Origin: Tanypteryx hageni
Taxonomy: Eukaryota; Arthropoda; Insecta; Odonata; Petaluridae
Direction of reading: 5' to 3'
Length of the DNA: 64,000 bases
Assembly (NCBI GenBank): GCA_028673005.1
Contig: CM054116.1
Location: 145,511,173-145,575,172 of the forward strand
Below are positions 9,030-18,559 of this stretch, in pieces. The notes under the pieces are model-generated. The model was given only the letters and a program-made list of their open reading frames with translations. It made no database searches and was not told the origin of the DNA. The position numbers were made by a program, and so were the translations under genes. How positions within the stretch are numbered: the stretch's first letter is position 1; the number at the start of each line of letters is the position of its first letter.

Positions 9030-10600
9030 TGTCGGATGTAGCATTCTGGAAAAGATAAATTAAGTTTTAAAGCTGCTTTAAATCAATTCAGTATTAGCAA
9101 ATTTGGAAATTGATAATCGATTTCAGACATTTTTTGTCTCCTAGTAAATTTTTTGGATTCTTCAAAATTCCGTCGCTCCAATCAGAGTGATTTCCAAAGC
9201 TATTTTTCAGTGTACATCAAAACGATTTCTCGTCTACGAAAGCTTTCTCAATTGTGATTTACAGAGCAAACTTGCCTTGACTGCTATTTTATTAAATATT
9301 AACTTTAAAAACTTAGTTCTTCTTTCAATTTCCCCATTTATATTATAGGGTGTGACAGTCGATCTTTACGGATCCATCCACCTATGAACAATACCTTCCA
9401 CTAATGCTATATTTTTTAACGGACGACTATTATGCAGTACGGACAGTGACAGTGTTTTCAAAAATCAAAATCTCATGATGACGTGCAAGAATCATTTAAT
9501 GACGTACAAAATTTATGCTATAATACAAATGATTTCATGCTTTTAATTAAGCGTCTGCTCATTGCAACCCGGCATACAAGAAAAGACAAAAAAGATAGAA
9601 GTAATGAAAATCAGGAACTAAAAGGTAAACACGTCAGAGACTTTAAGAAGAAAGATAGGAAAATACAGCTCATTAGTGGATACTAGTAACTCTATGAGAC
9701 GGACACGAGCAGAAGCCACGAGAGACGGGCGGCGACGGGGGGAGAAGGCGACCAGCAGGCGAGATCCATCCTCCTGCATAGACTTCAGTTTTCGTATCGT
9801 TTATTATTCCCCCAAAGTGGAGTATTTCTATTGTGTATTATTCTTGTTTCAGTATATTTGTTACTATTCTGCCTTTGACGTTGCCATTATTCTTATATTC
9901 GATTGTCTTGAGTCAGCAACAGTGTTCTCTAAAAGGGTCGTATCGTTTCTGTAATATTTTAAGTATCTTGTGAATTACGAGAGAGTAATTTGAATCAGAG
10001 AGTAATTCGAATGAGACAGTACGTCTCAACAAATAGCTGCGCTTACTGCAATAGAGTATTTGAAACTAAACGACATACTGTGAACGAACGCACAACATAG
10101 AATAGCTCTACTAAAAATTTCTCTCAACTCCTGGGTTGGTGTCTTAATAAACGTATTTACGGAATTTTAATGGCTAAATACTTCAAAACCATATATCAGA
10201 AATGATGCCCGGGAAATATTCCATTTTTATTTGCCAACTTATTTTCTAAATGACGGATATTAATAACGGATCTTCCACAGACCGATGTGACGCACAAACG
10301 CAGCTACACTACCAAATTAATATATAATAGGATAACAGCAGGCGCGTAGTTCCAATGGTTCGATAGAACAAGGAACCGAAGCTCGCGGGGACCCGGAGGG
10401 CTCATGTCGCACAAATCTTTCTTTATGTTTAAGAAGAGCCTTTCAGAAATGTAATTTATCTTCGCAGTAATGCAAGCAAAACATTTCCTCTGTGTCCGTG
10501 ACCAATGGGCAATTGTTAAATACCTGACGAAGAATTGTTCAAAGTATGAATTTTTTGTATAAAATCACCTGATTTCCAATTCCTTTTCTGAGTGTGACGA
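9030..10600. other. AT-rich stretch without recognised gene
   Basis: No domain is recognisable here. A GC-richer patch at 9700-9780 is followed by sequence of the kind seen at LTR ends or promoters, but no paired LTR or primer-binding site is visible. The stretch at 10190-10290 loosely resembles sequence at 46280-46350 (ATGATGCC-GGGAAAT...), hinting at an old dispersed repeat. Confidence 0.4.
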
Positions 10601-10604
10601 CGTT

Positions 10605-10998
10605 TTGCCAGTCTTTCCGATGATTAGCAAAACCTACCCTGATGATCTTGCACCAGATATAGGTTTTCAAATTGTATCTTTCCGGTTCAGCTTTAAAACT
10701 CAAATTAATCAATTTCATTCTGAATATAATTTAGTATATATGTTACTTGTTAAAAATTCTGTATTGGCTTCAACATTTTCAAAGATATGTTCGGCTTGTT
10801 TACTATTTCTTACACTTCCTGTTACTCTTAGTATATCAGTACGCTTAATCTCTAAGCTGAAATTAATAAAAAGCTTCCAGGATGCTCAATGGGGCATTGT
10901 CCTTTCAGTGGACTAGCAATATTAAAATTGATACCACAGCAATTGTTACTAATTTTGCGGAGAGAAAAGGCCGCAAGGAAAATTTATTTAAATTGTAA
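10605..10998 (+). pseudogene. hAT transposase C-terminal (dimerisation) remnant
   Basis: A 103-codon frame ends with sequence like the hAT dimerisation domain: LFLTLPVTLSISVRLISKLK, where active relatives have an LPVT...ERSFS-LK/RLIK pattern. After a stop and a frameshift the similarity resumes as FAERKGRKENLF near 10955-10990, matching the usual end of ZMYM1-like hAT proteins. The helix that packs the two subunits together is therefore split over two frames. No terminal repeats or target duplication are visible. It is a decayed fragment, and the assignment rests on motif pattern alone. Confidence 0.55.
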
Positions 10999-10999
10999 G

Positions 11000-11295
11000 T
11001 TAATATTGTGATAGATACTATACAATGTATTTGTTATAGATGTATTTGTAATATTATCTACCATTAAATACATAAATGCGAAAACGATTTCGTTATATTT
11101 TTATTTCTGAGAAATCCAAATTTAAAAATTGTATATTATCAAAAAACATCCCGTTGGAAAACATTTTCCATATATATATGCGGGATTCCGTAACGATATC
11201 TCGAACCAGGGCCCGGCATCGTTTTGCTACGCCAGTTGATAGCAGCTTATATTATGACTAGCGTAATTGCCAGTCAAATATGACGGGCGTGCGTA
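11000..11295. other. AT-rich spacer without recognised feature
   Basis: This is AT-rich sequence between the hAT remnant and the minisatellite. The short open frame at 11076-11261 (+) has no recognisable domain and is probably chance. Confidence 0.4.
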
Positions 11296-12747
11296 GTTTA
11301 AGTATTAAATTTAAGGGACTTCCCATTCTTCCTCCTTTTTTCTCTTCTCCCCCCCCCCCCCATTCATAAAAACAATGATATAAGTATTAAATTTAAGGGA
11401 CTTCCCATTCTTCCTCCTTTTCTCTCCTCTTATCTCCACCCCAATCATAAAAACAATGATATAAGGATTAACTTTAAGGGACTTCCCATTCTTCCTCCTT
11501 TTCTCTCTTCTCCCCCCCCCATTCATAAAAACAATGATACAAGTATTAAATTTAAGGGACTTCCCATTCTTCCTTCTTTTCTCTCTTCTTCTCTCCACCC
11601 CATTTATAAAAACAATGATATAAGTATTAAATTTAAGGGACTTCCCATTCTTCCTTCTTTTCTCTCTTCTTCTCTCCACCCCATTTATAAAAACAATGAT
11701 ATAAGTATTAAATTTAAGGGACTTCCCATTCTTCCTCCTTTTCTCTCCTCTTATCTCCACCCCAATCATAAAAGCAATGATATAAGCATTAACTTTAAGG
11801 GACTTCCCATTCTTCCTCCTTTTCTCTCTTCTCCCCCCCCCCATTCATAAAAACAATGATACAAGTATTAAATTTAAGGGACTTCCCATTCTTCCTTCTT
11901 TTCTCTCTTCTTCTCTCCACCCCATTTATAAAAACAATGATATAAGTATTAAATTTAAGGGACTTCCCATTCTTCCTTCTTTTCTCTCTTCTTCTCTCCA
12001 CCCCATTTATAAAAACAATGATATAAGTATTAAATTTAAGGGACTTCCCATTCTTCCTCCTTTTCTCTCCTCTTATCTCCACCCCAATCATAAAAGCAAT
12101 GATATAAGCATTAACTTTAAGGGACTTCCCATTCTTCCTCCTTTTCTCTTTTCTCCCCCCCCCCCCATTCATAAAAACAATGATACAAGTATTAAATTTA
12201 AGGGACTTCCCATTCTTCCTTCTTTTCTCTCTTCTTCTCTCCACCCCATTTATAAAAACAATGATATAAGTATTAAATTTAAGGGACTTCCCATTCTTCC
12301 TTCTTTTCTCTCTTCTTCTCTCCACCCCATTTATAAAAACAATGATATAAGTATTAAATTTAAGGGACTTCCCATTCTTCCTCCTTTTCTCTCTTCTTCT
12401 CTCCACCCCATTTATAAAAACAATGATATAAGTATTAAATTTAAGGGACTTCCCATTCTTCCTTCTTTTCTCTCTTCTTCTCTCCACCCCATTTATAAAA
12501 ACAATGATACAAGTATTAAATTTAAGGGACTTCCCATTCTTCCTCCTTTTCTCTCTTCTCCCCCCCCCCCATTCATAAAAACAATGATACAAGTATTAAA
12601 TTTAAGGGACTTCCCATTCTTCCTTCTTTTCTCTCTTCTTCTCTCCACCCCATTTATAAAAACAATGATATAAGTATTAAATTTAAGGGACTTCCCATTC
12701 TTCCTCCTTTTCTCTCTTCCTCCCCCCATTCATAAAAACAATGATAT
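11296..12747. repeat. 81-bp minisatellite, 18 copies, with higher-order structure
   Basis: The landmark aagggacttccc recurs 18 times, from 11313 to 12685, at spacings of 78-82 bp and mostly exactly 81 bp. Three monomer types differ in the pyrimidine-rich half: A (ctctcttcttctctccacccc), B (long C run) and C (ctcctcttatctccacccc). Monomers 2-13 read C-B-A-A three times, a tetramer of about 321-324 bp. Because 81 is a multiple of three, long open frames run through it on the minus strand. They are artefacts. Confidence 0.95.
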
Positions 12748-12749
12748 CG

Positions 12750-13448
12750 TGACTTTTTTGCTATGCAAACAAATCAAAATAAAATTACTTATTTTTCCTC
12801 TAAGCAGTGGAAGACAAGTTAGAATTTCTTTAAATAATGATCTAAGAAATCTGGACACGCTCCACTAATATGAACTGACTGATTGTAATGCCTTTTTTAA
12901 AAACTTTCCGATTATGTAGAAGATTTAAATTTGGTAGAAATGTTAAGGTCTTATTATAAAAACTATTTATGAAACAAAATCCTCTAAAAAGACCTGGGTT
13001 CTACGTCAGTATATAATTTCCGTTTCCCATAAGATAACACGTGAAAATCGATTTTTCGACTTACAGGTTTTTACTCTTTTGCAAATTAAAATTAAAAAGA
13101 ATTGATCAATGATCTTCGGAGCTGAGCCGTTTTAAAGAAACATATTAACCTTCAACCCTAAATTCCTCCACTCTGAAATTAAAGGTCGCAAATTGGATGC
13201 TCTAGAACAGCTAGGGATAATTATTTGCGAAGACTCGCTTCTATTAAATGAATACCTTTTCCACAATCATTCTCCTCTATTTAGCTTACCAAATATTTTG
13301 TAAATACTTTGTATCAACATTGTTGTCTTTGGCCCCTTTTACCAATTTTTGTAACTTTTTGTAACATTTTGTAACTTAATTTTGCTTTCGCCTTCCTTTC
13401 CAACCCCTTCCTTTTCCTAACCGTTTCTTTAATTACCTTCCATTCGTT

Positions 13449-13456
<8 letters not shown>
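12750..13456. other. AT-rich stretch without recognised gene
   Basis: No open frame or terminal repeat is recognisable. Near 13350 there is a short triplication of tttttgtaac. Confidence 0.5.

Positions 13457-13526
<70 letters not shown>
13457..13526. repeat. (TA)n microsatellite
   Basis: About 70 bp of alternating TA immediately precedes a Penelope-like tail. Confidence 0.95.
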
Positions 13527-13529
<3 letters not shown>

Positions 13530-13635
13530 GAACGATTTTCATATTTTATCACGTGATGATGCTACGATCGTAGTTAAACTGGTCGTGCCAAATAAATTTG
13601 TGGAAGTGACAAAGTTCTTTCTTTTTCTAGATAAA
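13527..13635 (+). mobile_element. Penelope-like tail with hammerhead-like motif
   Basis: Next to the (TA)n tract, 13553-13579 reads GTGATGA, then a stem of CTACG-AT-CGTAG, then TTAAAC, followed by GGTCGTGCC and AATAAA. This follows the hammerhead layout CUGANGA-stem II-GAAAC with one mismatch in each core strand. The context (TA tract, AATAAA) resembles the non-coding ends of Penelope-like elements. No RT remains nearby, so this is a solitary end. Confidence 0.4.
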
Positions 13636-13639
13636 CATA

Positions 13640-14580
13640 ATTAATGTTTCTTATTCTTATCGTCACATTTCGCCTACGATTGGGAATCGCTCATGTAATA
13701 TATTTATATCATATACATTGGAAAATTTAAGCTTTTCAACGAAATGCTGACTTTCCGACCGCGTCATTGTTAAACCTCAAGATTTTATTGTCGTCCCAAT
13801 CCTTGTACCTACTATGCGCGTAAGGAAAGCGTGCTTTGAATGTTTTTATAGGAGAGAGAGAAGAAGAAAAAAGGCGACACAGGATACAATATCCAAGTAC
13901 ATTAATCGGCTGCCTCTTTGTTTCAGGATGGCGGGTGAAAATGAATAGTTCTCCTAGGGTCTCCTAGCTTTATTAGGCGTTCTTTACCAGCGATGCGATA
14001 GTTGCGTAGCGCCCTATGGGCACATCGCCTCCGTCCGTCCGCACGTTTAATCTCCGAAACTACTGGACGGATTTTAATTAAATGAAGTATTAGTGATCCA
14101 CAAAGCCCTGAAGTTCAGGCGAAATGCCATAAATGCCTTTTTTGCCTATTTTCAGTTTTTTTTTTCAAATATGCCTTTATTATTCAAAAACGCATATTTT
14201 TTCTTATTTAACTCAATTGTTGCCAAATGTCATTCCTTTCTGCCAAATGTTTTAAATTTGGCCACTATACTGCTTTGTTTAACTCTTCAAGGATGGTTTT
14301 TACCCACCCTGGGCTCGGTATCATATAAAATTCTGACCAATGCATTGCTATGCCTTTATCTTAATCCGACCACTGCTATTGACCTGAGTTCACATTTGGG
14401 AAACCCATGGCTCGGGAAGGCCTAATGAACCCTACTTTTCCCTCCTAGCATCCCTCAATTGCCTTTTAGCTTTCTAAAAGTTCATCACAGTCGTTTTTTT
14501 AAATTGTTTGTGTGGTGAACGTGACACTTCCATTCTAGTGGCCACATTGCCTAAAGTACGACCGTCATACCACTATAAAC
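13640..14580. other. Unassigned sequence
   Basis: Around 14030-14080 lies ccgtccgtccgcacg followed by a line resembling dispersed arthropod repeats that end in tactggacggatttt. The open frame at 14093-14425 (+) has no recognisable domain. Nothing else is visible. Confidence 0.4.
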
Positions 14581-14583
14581 GTA

Positions 14584-15575
14584 GTGCTAATTGACAATAG
14601 AATACATTCTAAGCATATAAATAATCAACGTAATAGGAAGGGCAAGAAGGCAGTAAATAATAATGATAATTCAGTAGCGCGCGAGGCATCGTTACGTAGT
14701 AATAGCGATAAACTAAAAATCATCACGGTTAATTGCCGCAGCATTCTCAGGAAGAAGGCCGAACTTGAACATTTTATTCGTAATCTGCGTGCTGACGTAG
14801 TGATAGGTACAGAAAGTTGGCTAACGGTGGACATAGCCAGTAGGGCGTTCTATCCTCGTGACTATAGCGTTTTTAGAAAAGATCGATGTTTCCGGTCGGG
14901 AGGTGGAGTCTCTATAGCAGTTAGCAACTAATACGAAAGTTACGAGAAATGTAGTTCACGATAGTGCGGAGAAAGCAAACCTATCAAATCAACACTTTCA
15001 GAAAGCTTTTACTCCTAATGACGATGAATGCGAAAACCCTATTCCTATTCATCAGGGCATGGAAGATTTGATATTTTTCGGAAAATGGTATCGCGCTCCA
15101 ACTTCATTCAATTAAACCAAATAAATCTCGTGGGCCGGAGGAAATACCCGCGCGAGTATTGAAAGAGTTAGCTTATGAAATCGCGCCGTATTTTAAAATT
15201 ATATTCGAGAAATCCATCACGGAAGGTGTCGTTCGTAAAGATTGGAAGGTGGCACACGTTACGCCTATCCATAAGGGCGGCGACAAAGAGAACCCCGAAA
15301 ATTATACGCCAATTTCCCTAACTTCATTATCGTGCAAGATACTTGAGCACATAATCTTTTGTTCTGTAATGCGCTATTTAGATAGCCGCTCATTGCTTAG
15401 TGGATGCCAGCACGAACTCCGGAGAGGTAGATCATGCGAACGCAGCTCGGCTTGTTCGTGGATGATTTGTTGCGATGCGGAGAGAAAAATACTCAGGTCG
15501 ATGCCATATTCATTGACTTCAGAAAGGTGTTTGATAAAGTTTCTCATAAGAAATTAATTGCGAAGTTAGGACAAT
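14584..15575 (+). pseudogene. CR1/L2-like LINE fragment with internal deletion
   Basis: The first part (14584-14931) is the start of an APE endonuclease domain: KLKIITVNCRS, DVVIGTESWL and RSGGGVSIAVSN, closely parallel to the longer copy at 62530-64000. A stop follows at once and the rest of the endonuclease is missing. Coding similarity resumes near 15090 in the RT domain, with HVTPIHKGGDKENPENY, DSRSLLSGCQHELRRGRSC and, after a frameshift, FIDFRKVFDKVSHKKLIAKL. It ends near 15575 before the catalytic FADD block. This is a dead, internally deleted copy whose two pieces share strand and order. Confidence 0.8.
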
Positions 15576-15689
15576 ATTCGAACAAAGGGAGAGGATTAAT
15601 TATCCTTTTCGCAACACCCCTTCAGGCCGAATGGCCAACACGGGGCTTCAAGCTTAACCCACAAGGGTTAATTCCCACTTCTCCTTAGC

Positions 15690-16100
15690 ATGGGGAATTT
15701 CCACTCGAGAGAGGAATTTTGAACGATAGAGGTCGTCCCTCGTTACGGAGACCATGGAAACGCAGCGTCATCCGGATGAGAGACGTCGTTTGCGCTCTTG
15801 CCTCTTACCTTCCTTTGAGACGTCCGCAGCTGCATGCGACAGTACCAGAAGCAGAAACAGGTATCCAAGAGGCGCATGGCGACATCTCTTGGCAGTCGGC
15901 TTCCAAACGGCCATCTCGTCGTTCGGCTAAGTCCCTCAAACGAGAGTTCTAGTCGAGCAGCGATATAAAAGGAAAGACCACTGACGCCTGCGGATCCAAA
16001 GAAAGATGGCTCTGTAAGTCTCGGAATATCGTGTATTTGTGTGTACATAAGACACTTAAAACAAGTGAAGGTATTACAATGAATTATTATGACCAACTTT
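15690..16100 (+). promoter_or_regulatory. Possible promoter or solo-LTR-like segment
   Basis: A GC-richer patch contains gatataaaagg at about 15960-15970, a good TATA-box match. Some 50 bases downstream is ATGGCTCTGTAAGTC, an ATG followed by a splice-donor-like GTAAGT. Together these resemble the start of a transcription unit or an LTR promoter. I see no second LTR, no terminal TG...CA pair that I can defend and no coding exon downstream. Confidence 0.25.
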
Positions 16101-16554
16101 TATATAGTTTATACTTTAATATGAATAAACTCTATAATATAATTATGATAACTTTTCTGCTTTCATGGGCGAAAAAGTTGCAAAATTGTCTACCAGCGGT
16201 TAAGTGATGTGGGGGTATCTCTATTTAACCTTTAATCTTTTTACTGTTGTGAGAATGACAGACAGAAGTAGAGAACTGTAAGAATGTTTAGTACATAAGT
16301 AGTAAGAAGATTGATAGCATCATTTGTTTAAAGAAAATACTGGCTTATCCATTCATATTGTTTATAATCAACAAAAATATACTGCTAGTTTAAAGTAATT
16401 CAGCTTTAGATACTAGTAGGAGTGAAACTTGGATATTTCATATTTTAGCCACCTAACTAACTAACAAAAATAATAAATTGTTCTTTTCCAAACATCACAT
16501 CAACCATCCATATAAAACCACTGTATAGGTATAGTTAGCTGAAGAATTGCTATA
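16100..16554. other. AT-rich stretch without recognised feature
   Basis: I see no recognisable gene, repeat arm or terminal repeat in this stretch. Confidence 0.5.
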
Positions 16555-16765
16555 TTAACCCCTCAAGCGTGCTGGACGACATAAGTCGTCCAATTAGGCA
16601 GTCTGACGCAGCATCTTCTTTATTGGCTTCTAACTCCCTTGGTGTATAAGTCATCTGTATCATCACAAACCTAATGAGTCACGGAACTGTAATCACTTTC
16701 TTATCTGTCTTTCTTGCTCTTTGTAAATATTCTTCTCTAAGTGTTTTCCCCTTCAGTCTGTGACC

Positions 16766-16933
16766 ATGGCATCAACAAGTAGGTCCTTAGTGGATGATGA
16801 AGTGCTAAAGCTCGTCATTGATGAGTCTTACAATGAAAGTATTGCTTCTTTTGGAATTGAGATTTCAGAAGGGTATTTGATAACTTCAGAAAGTGAAACT
16901 GAAGATGAGGATGAGATTTGTGAGGGGTTATAA
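16766..16933 (+). pseudogene. piggyBac transposase N-terminal remnant
   Basis: The frame starts ATGGCATCAACAAGT and encodes about 55 residues, acidic toward the end (ESETEDEDEI), like the acidic N-terminal region of piggyBac transposases. It stops at TAA before any catalytic residue. The piece downstream, up to about 17030, still resembles the next exonic region in another frame. Confidence 0.6.
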
Positions 16934-17084
16934 AATCGAAATGAACCGATTAGCCGTGTTTTTCAGTGGAATGATGGCTGTATTGAATGCATACATTCTT
17001 TACTATAAAAAGGCAATCCGAAAAACCACCTTATTTTCCGAACAAGACTAATTTAGGACATATTCACAAAGTATTCAAAGGGCA

Positions 17085-17320
17085 GAGTAGGAAAGAAAAG
17101 GGGAAAGCCAGCAAGGCCTATTGAATCATCAGCAACACGGCTAGCAGGGCGTCACTTCCCAGAAGAGAATCCCCCTTCAGGCAAGAGAAGAGTCGCTCAG
17201 AGGAAGTGCGTTGCTTGCAAAAAAAGGGAATAAGGAAGGAGACAGCATAGCGATGCAAAAACTGCCCTGGAAATCCTTCTGTGTGTGTTGTGCCATGTTT
17301 TGAGATGTACCACACCATAT
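17085..17320 (+). pseudogene. piggyBac transposase C-terminal cysteine-rich remnant
   Basis: Read with a few stops, the sequence encodes RLAGRHFPEENPPSGKRR, then CVACKK and, after stops, CKNCPGNPSVCVVPCFEMYH. This is the conserved RL-GRHFPE motif followed by the cross-brace cysteine cluster that ends piggyBac transposases and binds the element tips. In-frame stops make it inactive. Confidence 0.75.
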
Positions 17321-17540
17321 CCAAAATATCAGAATAAGATTGTAAGTACTGTAGAAATTTAAAATTACAAGATAGACTTCTAAAAACATTACAGAACAGC
17401 AAGGCATTTATAATTAATATTTCTGATTTTTTCAGATTTTTAATTGCATTATTTTACGAGATATAAATTAAAATAAGAAATATGTCATAATGGAGCATTT
17501 AAATACCTTTTAAATTTTTAAATCACGCTTGAGGTGTTAA

Positions 17541-18176
17541 ATACTGAAAAAATGAATGATATTTAAATGTGAGGGCTTTTAAAAAAATGCTAGAACAACT
17601 GGTCTTACAGGTCTATAATTAGAAAAGATTTCATTCAAAGTAAAAAATAATCCAAGTGAACAGTTGCAAAGAATAAAATTTTGTTCATGGCACAAACAAC
17701 ATAAACAAATATATTCATCTAAAGTAGTTTTCAAATGAATTTTCAATGTGAACTGTTCCGAGAAGATCGCATTAATGATTATTAATGGTAGGGCAATACG
17801 AATGTGATTATAATGTAATAATAATAAAATCCATGTATAAGGCAATATTATGAGGTGCGATAAGAATTTAATAATAATAATAAAATTCATCAAAAGCTTA
17901 CATGTACATAATAAAATTTTCCAGACGTCATTCTTAATTCTCAGTAATCGCAACAATCACAACTCATCAACGTTTTAAATGGCCTTTTCATGGGGAAAAC
18001 AGTTTTCAGATTAATCTTAAATGGATAAAGATAAAATGTTTTTAAGATAAATAATCAATAATAAAGAGACTTCTCTTACACCACCAACACTGACAATAGT
18101 GTTTAGTCTCGTTGCTATGATGCTATATTCCCTCGCGTACTCAAATACACATTAATCGCAGCGCCAGCGCAAGGAT
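17541..18176. other. AT-rich stretch without recognised gene
   Basis: The sequence is AT-rich with several aataataat runs. The open frame at 17579-17956 (minus) has no recognisable domain. Confidence 0.45.
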
Positions 18177-18306
18177 CTGGTGGCTGATTGTGAGATAACT
18201 AAATCACTCGTCATACGCGATGGTGAGTGATGGTGAGGGGAGGTAGTTCGAAACCCGGAAGCAGCTTTGGATTTTTCTCAGATTAGACGGGGTCCAAAAC
18301 ACACAT

Positions 18307-18372
<66 letters not shown>

Positions 18373-18486
18373 CCCGTCTAATCTGAGAAAAATCCAAAGC
18401 TGCTTCCGGGTTTCGAACTACCTCCCCTCACCATCACTCACCATCGCGTATGACGAGTGATTTAGTTATCTCACAATCAGCCACCA

Positions 18487-18487
<1 letters not shown>
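18177..18487. repeat. Perfect 117-bp inverted repeat around (TA)n
   Basis: The arm at 18177-18293 is exactly complementary to 18371-18487. The 77-nt spacer is a short CA stretch and (TA)n. The arms contain ggtagttcgaaacccgg, resembling a tRNA-type B box, so each arm may be a tRNA-derived SINE end. A second (TA)n follows at 18488-18550. The lack of any mismatch implies recent origin, gene conversion or an assembly foldback. Confidence 0.92.

Positions 18488-18550
<63 letters not shown>
18488..18550. repeat. (TA)n microsatellite
   Basis: About 60 bp of alternating TA lies between the inverted repeat and the first CTAG-ended element. Confidence 0.95.
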
Positions 18551-18554
<4 letters not shown>

Positions 18555-18559
18555 ACAAA

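Larger units (their letters stand above)
16559..17536 (+). mobile_element. piggyBac element, internally deleted
   Basis: The ends are cccctcaagcgtgc (start) and cacgcttgaggtg (end), inverted with one mismatch, and flanked by TTAA at 16555-16558 and 17537-17540. TTAA target duplication is diagnostic of piggyBac. The 978-bp element keeps remnants of both the N- and C-terminal coding ends of the transposase on the plus strand but lacks the catalytic core. It could move only if a related transposase were supplied. Confidence 0.9.

Noticed and set aside
9676..10020. A solo LTR of a retrovirus-like element
   Set aside because: The composition is suggestive, but there are no matching terminal repeats, primer-binding site, polypurine tract or gag/pol sequence in the window.
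11311..12729. Minus-strand open frames up to 265 codons with a 27-residue repeat
   Set aside because: The 81-bp minisatellite unit is divisible by three and free of stops in that frame. There is no start context or non-repeat coding, and C-run length changes shift the frame between copies.
11296..12747. A CRISPR-like array of repeats and spacers
   Set aside because: There are no unique spacers. The whole 81-bp unit repeats, and the genome is eukaryotic.
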